From contig NC_015638.1 of NCBI RefSeq assembly GCF_000211855.2, forward strand, positions 372,001 to 436,000: a stretch of DNA of 64,000 bases, written 5' to 3'. Position numbers and translations under genes: made by a program. Of the stretch, positions 57,857 through 64,000 are shown one piece after another. How positions within the stretch are numbered: the stretch's first letter is position 1; each line of letters begins with the position of its first letter. The stretch is from Lacinutrix sp. 5H-3-7-4 (GTDB lineage: Bacteria > Bacteroidota > Bacteroidia > Flavobacteriales > Flavobacteriaceae). Under the pieces are notes generated by a model. It had not been told where the DNA came from, searched no databases, and saw only the letters and a list, made by a program, of their open reading frames with translations.

Positions 57857-57886
57857 AAGCGATTATTATAAATTTAATAATCGCTT
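57857..57886 (-). terminator. Intrinsic terminator of eno
   Basis: A 12 bp stem (AAGCGATTATTA/TAATAATCGCTT) with six-base loop and T run on the minus strand, 27 bases after the eno stop. Confidence 0.82.
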
Positions 57887-57912
57887 AATATAAAATTATT
57901 GTAGCTATGTAA

Positions 57913-59223
<1,311 letters not shown>

Positions 59224-59321
59224 TTATTTTTAATCTTTAAATTTAGCATTTAATTCTTGGTTGTAATGCGTAATTACTTCAAAATTAAATAAAAAATCTG
59301 CTATAACGTTTTAGTTAAATT

Positions 59322-59357
59322 AAAAAAGCAATAGATTTTAATTTCTATTGCTTTTTT
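59322..59357 (-). terminator. Intrinsic terminator of carA
   Basis: A 14 bp stem (core GCAATAGA/TCTATTGC, extended by A/T runs) with eight-base loop, five bases after the carA stop. Confidence 0.83.
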
Positions 59358-59361
59358 ATAA

Positions 59362-60465
59362 TTAGTTTGATTTTATATTATTTATAAACTCATCAAATAA
59401 ATATGATGAATCATGTGGTCCAGGACTAGCTTCTGGGTGATATTGTACAGAGAATACATTTTTAGATTTCATTTTTATACCTGCTACAGTATTATCGTTT
59501 AAATGTACATGAGTAATTTCTATATCCTCATGTGCTTCGGTTTCTTCTCTGTTAATTGCAAAACCGTGATTTTGAGAGGTAATTTCACCTTTTCCTGAAA
59601 TTAAGTTTTTTACGGGATGGTTTATTCCTCTATGACCATGATGCATTTTATAAGTTGAAATTCCATTTGCTAATGCAATAACTTGATGCCCTAAACAAAT
59701 ACCAAATAGTGGTAAATTTCTTTTTATAATTTCTTTTGCTAACGCTTGAGCCTCGACTAAAGGTTCTGGATCACCTGGTCCATTAGATAAAAAATAGCCA
59801 TCTGGATTCCATGAACTTAAATTTTCAAATGTAGCATTATAAGGAAATACTTTTATATAGGCACCACGTTTTGCAAGGTTACGTAGGATATTCTTTTTTA
59901 TACCAATATCTAAAGCTGCTATTTTTATTTCTGCATTTTCATCTCCTACAAAGTAAGGCTCTTTAGTAGAAACTTTAGAAGCTAATTCTAACCCATCCAT
60001 ATTTGGAATGTTAGCTAGTTCTTTTTTTAAACCTTCTATGTTTTCAACATCTGTTGAAATAACAGCATTCATAGCACCATTATCACGTATATATGCTACT
60101 AGTGACCTTGTATCAACATCTGATATTGCTAATAAATTGTTTTCGTTTAAAAAATCTTCTAATGAACCATCTGCATTAGCACGAGAAAAATCGTAACTAA
60201 AGTTTTTACATATTAATCCAGAAATTTTGATTGAATCTGATTCTACTTCATCATTATTTACACCATAATTTCCTATGTGTGCATTTGTAGTAACCATTAA
60301 TTGCCCATAATATGATGGATCTGTAAAAATCTCTTGATAGCCAGTCATTCCAGTATTGAAACAAACTTCTCCAAATGCGCTACCTTCTTTACCTACAGCT
60401 TTACCATGAAAAATAGTACCATCTGCTAAAAGGATAATTGCTTTTTTTAATTTTTGATATTTCAT
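59362..60465 (-). CDS. carA: Carbamoyl-phosphate synthase small subunit
   Basis: The glutaminase subunit passes ammonia to CarB for carbamoyl phosphate, a precursor of arginine and pyrimidines. The 367-residue protein has the N-terminal CPSase_sm domain (1-150, GEVCFNTGMTGYQEI) and the class I glutaminase domain with the nucleophile in LFGICLGHQVIALA near residue 256, and the His/Glu pair in VQYHPEASPGPHD near 345. carB is not adjacent in the window. It comes after rplQ in the same direction, but has its own terminator in between. Confidence 0.97.
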   Translation of the reverse strand: MKYQKLKKAIILLADGTIFHGKAVGKEGSAFGEVCFNTGMTGYQEIFTDPSYYGQLMVTTNAHIGNYGVNNDEVESDSIKISGLICKNFSYDFSRANADGSLEDFLNENNLLAISDVDTRSLVAYIRDNGAMNAVISTDVENIEGLKKELANIPNMDGLELASKVSTKEPYFVGDENAEIKIAALDIGIKKNILRNLAKRGAYIKVFPYNATFENLSSWNPDGYFLSNGPGDPEPLVEAQALAKEIIKRNLPLFGICLGHQVIALANGISTYKMHHGHRGINHPVKNLISGKGEITSQNHGFAINREETEAHEDIEITHVHLNDNTVAGIKMKSKNVFSVQYHPEASPGPHDSSYLFDEFINNIKSN

Positions 60466-60530
60466 TATAGTAGTTGTGTAATTTTGTTTGCTTTAAGCAA
60501 AACAAAAAGTTTTGCAAATTTTCAAAAAAA

Positions 60531-60559
60531 AAAGGATAAACTAAAATAGTTTATCCTTT
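60531..60559 (-). terminator. Intrinsic terminator of the rplQ transcript
   Basis: A perfect 13 bp stem (AAAGGATAAACTA/TAGTTTATCCTTT) with three-base loop and a long T run on the minus strand, 24 bases after the rplQ stop. It marks the end of the ribosomal protein/RNA polymerase alpha operon. Confidence 0.88.
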
Positions 60560-60582
60560 AAATATGAAATGCTTATTAACAT

Positions 60583-61050
60583 TTATTCTTCTTCGTTAGT
60601 TGCTTTTGTTTCAACTGGAGCAGCAGTAGCTTTTCCTCCACGACGACTTCTACGTGTAGATTTCTTAGCTTTTTTATCTGCGTTATAGATTTCATTGTAA
60701 TCTACAAGCTCGATCATTGCCATATCCGCATTATCACCTAAACGGTTTCCTAACTTGATAATTCTTGTATATCCACCTGGACGATCAGCTACTTTAGCTG
60801 CAACATCTCTAAATAATTCTGTTACAGCTTCTTTTTGACGTAATTTAGAGAATACTAAACGACGATTGTGAGTCGTATCAGATTTAGATTTAGTGATCAT
60901 TGGCTCAACAAATTGTTTTAAAGCTTTTGCTTTAGCAACTGTAGTGTTGATGCGTTTGTGCTCTATTAAAGAACAAGCCATGTTTGCTAACATTGCTTTT
61001 CTATGAGCTGTTTGTCTTCCTAAATGGTTAACTTTTTTTCCGTGTCTCAT
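60583..61050 (-). CDS. rplQ: 50S ribosomal protein L17
   Basis: L17 lines the exit-tunnel side of the 50S subunit. Its 155 residues contain the normal core ([53 protein letters not shown]) and, past residue about 125, a Lys/Arg-rich and then Glu-rich extension ([11 protein letters not shown]...TNEEE). Such tails are usual in this phylum. It follows rpoA after 61 bases. Confidence 0.97.
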   Translation of the reverse strand: MRHGKKVNHLGRQTAHRKAMLANMACSLIEHKRINTTVAKAKALKQFVEPMITKSKSDTTHNRRLVFSKLRQKEAVTELFRDVAAKVADRPGGYTRIIKLGNRLGDNADMAMIELVDYNEIYNADKKAKKSTRRSRRGGKATAAPVETKATNEEE

Positions 61051-61111
61051 GACCTTTTGTTTATCATCTTGCTACCAAATCTAGATAATCTAGAGAGCAA
61101 AATATGATTAA

Positions 61112-62104
61112 TTAATCTTTGTCTAATTTATATTTTGATAAATCCATTCCGAAATTAAGACCTTTAACGTTTACTAATTCTTCTAGTTCTGTTAAAGATT
61201 TTTTACCAAAGTTACGGAACTTCATTAAATCATTTTTATTGAATGATACTAAGTCTCCTAAAGTATCTACTTCTGCTGCTTTTAAACAATTTAGTGCACG
61301 TACAGATAAATCCATATCTACTAATTTTGTTTTAAGTAGCTGTCTCATATGAAGAGATTCTTCATCATATGTTTCAGTTTGTGCAATTTCATCTGCTTCT
61401 AATGTTATACGCTCATCTGAGAATAACATAAAGTGATGAATTAATGTTTTTGCAGCTTCAGTTAATGCATCTTGAGGCGATATTGAACCATCAGATTGAA
61501 TTTCGAAAACTAATTTTTCGTAATCTGTTTTCTGTTCTACACGGTAATTCTCAATGCTATATTTTACATTTTTTATTGGTGTATAAATTGAATCTGTAAA
61601 GATTGTTCCAATTGGAGCTGAAGCTTTTTTGTTTTCTTCTGCAGGAACATAACCTCTTCCTTTTTCAATTGTAATCTCCATTGTAATACTTACTTTAGGA
61701 TCAAGATTACAGATAACTAAATCTGAATTTAATACTTGAAAACCTGAAATAAACTTTTGAAAATCACCTGCTGTAATTTTATCTTGTCCTGAAATTGAGA
61801 TAGAAACAGATTCGTTATCTACATCTTCAATTTGACGCTTAAAACGCATTTGTTTTAAGTTCAAAATTATTTCTGTAACATCTTCAACTACACCAGCTAC
61901 AGTTGAGAATTCGTGATCTACGCCTTCTATTCTAATTGATGTAATTGCAAAACCTTCTAAAGAAGATAATAAAACTCTTCTAAGAGCATTTCCTACTGTT
62001 AAACCATAACCTGGTTCTAATGGTCTGAATTCGAACTTACCTTCAAAATCAGTAGAATCAATCATGATTACTTTATCAGGCTTCTGAAAATTAAATACTG
62101 CCAT
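61112..62104 (-). CDS. rpoA: RNA polymerase alpha subunit
   Basis: The 330-residue chain has the assembly domain (1-235, with [20 protein letters not shown] near residue 30) and, after a short linker, the C-terminal DNA-binding domain (about 250-320, [21 protein letters not shown] and [14 protein letters not shown]). Two copies form the core of RNA polymerase. It lies in the usual rpsM-rpsK-rpsD-rpoA-rplQ order, with 98 bases to rpsD. Confidence 0.98.
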   Translation of the reverse strand: MAVFNFQKPDKVIMIDSTDFEGKFEFRPLEPGYGLTVGNALRRVLLSSLEGFAITSIRIEGVDHEFSTVAGVVEDVTEIILNLKQMRFKRQIEDVDNESVSISISGQDKITAGDFQKFISGFQVLNSDLVICNLDPKVSITMEITIEKGRGYVPAEENKKASAPIGTIFTDSIYTPIKNVKYSIENYRVEQKTDYEKLVFEIQSDGSISPQDALTEAAKTLIHHFMLFSDERITLEADEIAQTETYDEESLHMRQLLKTKLVDMDLSVRALNCLKAAEVDTLGDLVSFNKNDLMKFRNFGKKSLTELEELVNVKGLNFGMDLSKYKLDKD

Positions 62105-62202
62105 ATTGTTGTTCTTCGTTTTAATTGTTATTTAGTTGCGCGATTTAAAAGTTTGAAGAAGGCTAATAAATCCTTTGGCTAAATACCAATGTGATTAATA
62201 TA

Positions 62203-62808
62203 TTATTTAGAGTATAATTCTACGATGAATTGCTCGTTGATGTTTTCTGGAATTTGAATTCTAGCAGGCACAGATACATAAGTTCCTTGCTTTGTTTCTG
62301 TGTTCCAAGTAATCCACTCAAATACATTACTTGAGTTAGATAATGACCTTTCAATAGCTTCAAGAGATTTAGATTTTTCTCTTACTGCTACAACATCACC
62401 AGCTTTTAATTGGTAAGAAGGTACGTTTACCAACTCACCATTTACTGTAATATGTCTATGTGATACTAATTGTCTAGCTGCGCTTCTTGTAGGAGCGATT
62501 CCCATTCTAAATACAACGTTGTCTAATCTAGACTCACATAGTTGTAATAAAACTTCACCTGTAATTCCTGGTGCTGCTGTAGCTCTTTTAAACATATTTC
62601 TGAATTGCTTTTCTAATATACCATAAGTATATTTAGCTTTTTGCTTTTCCATTAACTGGATTGCATATTCAGATTTTTTTCCACGACGACGGTTATTTCC
62701 GTGTTGTCCTGGTGGGTAATTTCTTTTTTCGAAAGCTTTATCATCTCCGAATATAGCTTCGCCAAATTTACGAGCTATTTTAGTTTTAGGACCAGTATAT
62801 CTTGCCAT
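62203..62808 (-). CDS. rpsD: 30S ribosomal protein S4
   Basis: S4 starts 16S rRNA folding and, in other bacteria, represses its own operon by binding the leader RNA. Its 201 residues include the N-terminal [20 protein letters not shown], and the S4 domain [27 protein letters not shown] near residue 92. The GQHG-type motif is [18 protein letters not shown]. In front of it lies a 172-base gap with a terminator-like hairpin and a -7 box, unusual inside this operon. Confidence 0.97.
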   Translation of the reverse strand: MARYTGPKTKIARKFGEAIFGDDKAFEKRNYPPGQHGNNRRRGKKSEYAIQLMEKQKAKYTYGILEKQFRNMFKRATAAPGITGEVLLQLCESRLDNVVFRMGIAPTRSAARQLVSHRHITVNGELVNVPSYQLKAGDVVAVREKSKSLEAIERSLSNSSNVFEWITWNTETKQGTYVSVPARIQIPENINEQFIVELYSK

Positions 62809-62910
62809 TTTAAATTGTTTTTTTGAGAGTGATTGTGAATTAAGGTCTAAATCTTATCCTTCGACAATCGTAGTTCCCTCATTAATACTTGATTATTATT
62901 TTTCAGTTTG

Positions 62911-62918
62911 CAAATTTA
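62911..62918 (-). promoter_or_regulatory. Possible internal promoter -7 box before rpsD
   Basis: TAAATTTG on the minus strand (62918 to 62911) matches TAnnTTTG and comes just after the hairpin at 62928-62962. It would give an rpsD leader of about 95 bases. No TTG at the right spacing. Confidence 0.3.
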
Positions 62919-62927
62919 TACAAAAAA

Positions 62928-62962
62928 AATAACATCAGCTATGTTATATAGCTGATATTATT
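62928..62962 (-). terminator. Terminator or attenuator hairpin between rpsK and rpsD
   Basis: A 15 bp stem with a single mismatch (core ATCAGCTAT/ATAGCTGAT), a five-base loop, then on the minus strand a run of eight T. It begins about 20 bases after the rpsK stop, inside an operon which is normally continuous. Confidence 0.7.
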
Positions 62963-62980
62963 TTTAATAAGTTGTATAAA

Positions 62981-63373
62981 TTATACTCTTCTACGTTTTG
63001 GAGGACGACATCCATTGTGTGGTAATGGAGTAACATCAATAATTTCTGTTACTTCGATTCCTGCGTTATGGATTGAACGGATAGCAGATTCTCTACCATT
63101 TCCTGGACCTTTAACATAAACTTTTACTTTTTTTAATCCAGCTTCTTTAGCTACTGCAGAAGCATCTTCTGCACATAATTGAGCTGCATAAGGAGTGTTC
63201 TTTTTAGAACCTCTAAATCCCATTTTACCAGCAGAAGACCATGAAATAACGTCTCCTTTTTTGTTTGTTAATGAGATAATGATGTTGTTGAAAGATGCTG
63301 TAATGTGCGCTTCTCCAACTGACTCAACTATAACTTTACGTTTTTTAGTTGATTTTGTATTTGTCTTTGCCAT
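62981..63373 (-). CDS. rpsK: 30S ribosomal protein S11
   Basis: S11 forms part of the 30S platform around the E site. Its 130 residues include [41 protein letters not shown] and the conserved C-terminus [13 protein letters not shown]. rpsM lies 114 bases upstream; rpsD is downstream past the hairpin. Confidence 0.98.
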   Translation of the reverse strand: MAKTNTKSTKKRKVIVESVGEAHITASFNNIIISLTNKKGDVISWSSAGKMGFRGSKKNTPYAAQLCAEDASAVAKEAGLKKVKVYVKGPGNGRESAIRSIHNAGIEVTEIIDVTPLPHNGCRPPKRRRV

Positions 63374-63487
63374 ATTTCTATAGTTCTAAGTAATTAGTGT
63401 ATAGTCGCTAGAATCCTAAACTATTATCATTTCAAACAGATTCTTTCCAACGTCTAAATACTAAAGACTAAATAAATAAATTATTTT

Positions 63488-63859
63488 TTAGCTTGCCTTC
63501 TTTTTGTTAGCAACCGTTTTTCTTCTACCTTTTCTAGTTCTAGAGTTGTTTTTAGTACGTTGACCTCTTAAAGGTAAACCAGCTCTATGACGTATACCTC
63601 TGTAACATCCAATATCCATTAATCGCTTAATGTTTAATTGTGTTTCAGAACGTAATTCACCTTCAATTGTAAAAGTTCCAACAGTCTCACGGATTGCTCC
63701 AATTTGATCATCTGTCCAATCTTGTACTTTGATGCTTTCGTCTACTTTAGCCGTTGCTAAAATCTCTTGTGCTCTACTTCTACCTACTCCGTAGATATAA
63801 GTTAATGCAATAACTCCTCTTTTGTTTTTTGGTATGTCTACACCTGCAATTCTTGCCAT
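63488..63859 (-). CDS. rpsM: 30S ribosomal protein S13
   Basis: S13 in the head of the 30S subunit contacts the 50S and P-site tRNA. Its 123 residues begin [20 protein letters not shown], include [12 protein letters not shown] and end in the basic tail [20 protein letters not shown]. Its ATG lies two bases after the rpmJ stop. Confidence 0.98.
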   Translation of the reverse strand: MARIAGVDIPKNKRGVIALTYIYGVGRSRAQEILATAKVDESIKVQDWTDDQIGAIRETVGTFTIEGELRSETQLNIKRLMDIGCYRGIRHRAGLPLRGQRTKNNSRTRKGRRKTVANKKKAS

Positions 63860-63861
63860 AA

Positions 63862-63978
63862 TTACCCTTGTCTTTGTTTGAATCTAGGATTCTTTTTGTT
63901 AATGACGTAAAGTCTGCCTTTTCTGCGCACGATTTTGCAATCTGCACTTCTTTTTTTAACTGATGCTCTTACTTTCAT
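63862..63978 (-). CDS. rpmJ: 50S ribosomal protein L36
   Basis: A 38-codon gene read from the sequence on the minus strand: [19 protein letters not shown], then [19 protein letters not shown] and TAA. This is the whole of L36; the zinc-type pattern is reduced, with only one cysteine (DCKIV), so this is the cysteine-poor form. It sits two bases before rpsM, where it is expected in this operon; infA would lie beyond the window edge. The 22 bases beyond its ATG to the window end hold no further gene. Confidence 0.97.
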   Translation of the reverse strand: MKVRASVKKRSADCKIVRRKGRLYVINKKNPRFKQRQG

Positions 63979-64000
63979 CTCTGTTAGTATCTATAAGTTA

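Overview
The window is a 64 kb piece of an AT-rich Bacteroidota chromosome, almost certainly from the family Flavobacteriaceae; I cannot fix the genus. The evidence is the type 9 secretion C-terminal domain on a 2457-residue adhesin, a fused SecDF, an archaeal-type ProS, a Rho with an Asn/Lys-rich insertion, the ECF sigma/FecR/TonB-receptor triad, Bacteroidota-only DUF families, -7 promoter boxes of the form TAnnTTTG, and a lack of Shine-Dalgarno sequences. No phage, insertion sequence, CRISPR array or rRNA was seen.

Layout. 1-6.5 kb: DUF1599 gene (cut by the window edge), folP, diadenylate cyclase cdaA, a DUF3667 membrane protein, an ABC exporter with truA, a phosphoesterase and a DUF4293 protein. 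6.7-10.7 kb: rho, a tRNA-Glu/rpsT unit under one promoter, and proS. 10.8-21.5 kb: an envelope block with a low-complexity lipoprotein, a FadL/OmpP1-type barrel, and a 7.4 kb gene for a repeat-built T9SS type B adhesin with a small secreted partner. 21.7-26.8 kb: folE, cysS, yidD, lgt, a DUF192 lipoprotein and a hydrolase. The last three are bracketed by two inverted copies of an element with a 36 bp perfect core. 26.8-38.5 kb, mostly minus strand: secDF, two secreted proteins, mdh, a DUF6588 protein, gyrB, asnB and queE. 38.6-46.8 kb: a secreted protein, a HerA-like ATPase, a lipoprotein, YitT, cupin, hydrolase, RluF, VOC protein, membrane protein and folD. 46.9-55.4 kb: ffh, a repeat-built acidic lipoprotein, and divergently an ECF sigma factor, FecR anti-sigma factor and STN-type TonB receptor, then an MFS transporter. 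55.5-64 kb, all minus strand: an amidinotransferase-family hydrolase, gltA, eno, carA, rplQ, rpoA, rpsD, rpsK, rpsM and rpmJ.

Most genes are housekeeping: folate (folP, folE, folD), queuosine (queE), translation, secretion (secDF, yidD, ffh, lgt) and central carbon (mdh, gltA, eno). The accessory interest lies in the adhesin locus at 13.7-21.5 kb, the cell-surface signalling locus at 48.4-54.0 kb, and the inverted repeats at 24.2 and 26.7 kb. The adhesin and the signalling-locus lipoprotein share one repeat domain, which is the most unexpected link in the window. Intrinsic terminators (short GC-rich stem with a T tract) end most transcription units and are listed individually.
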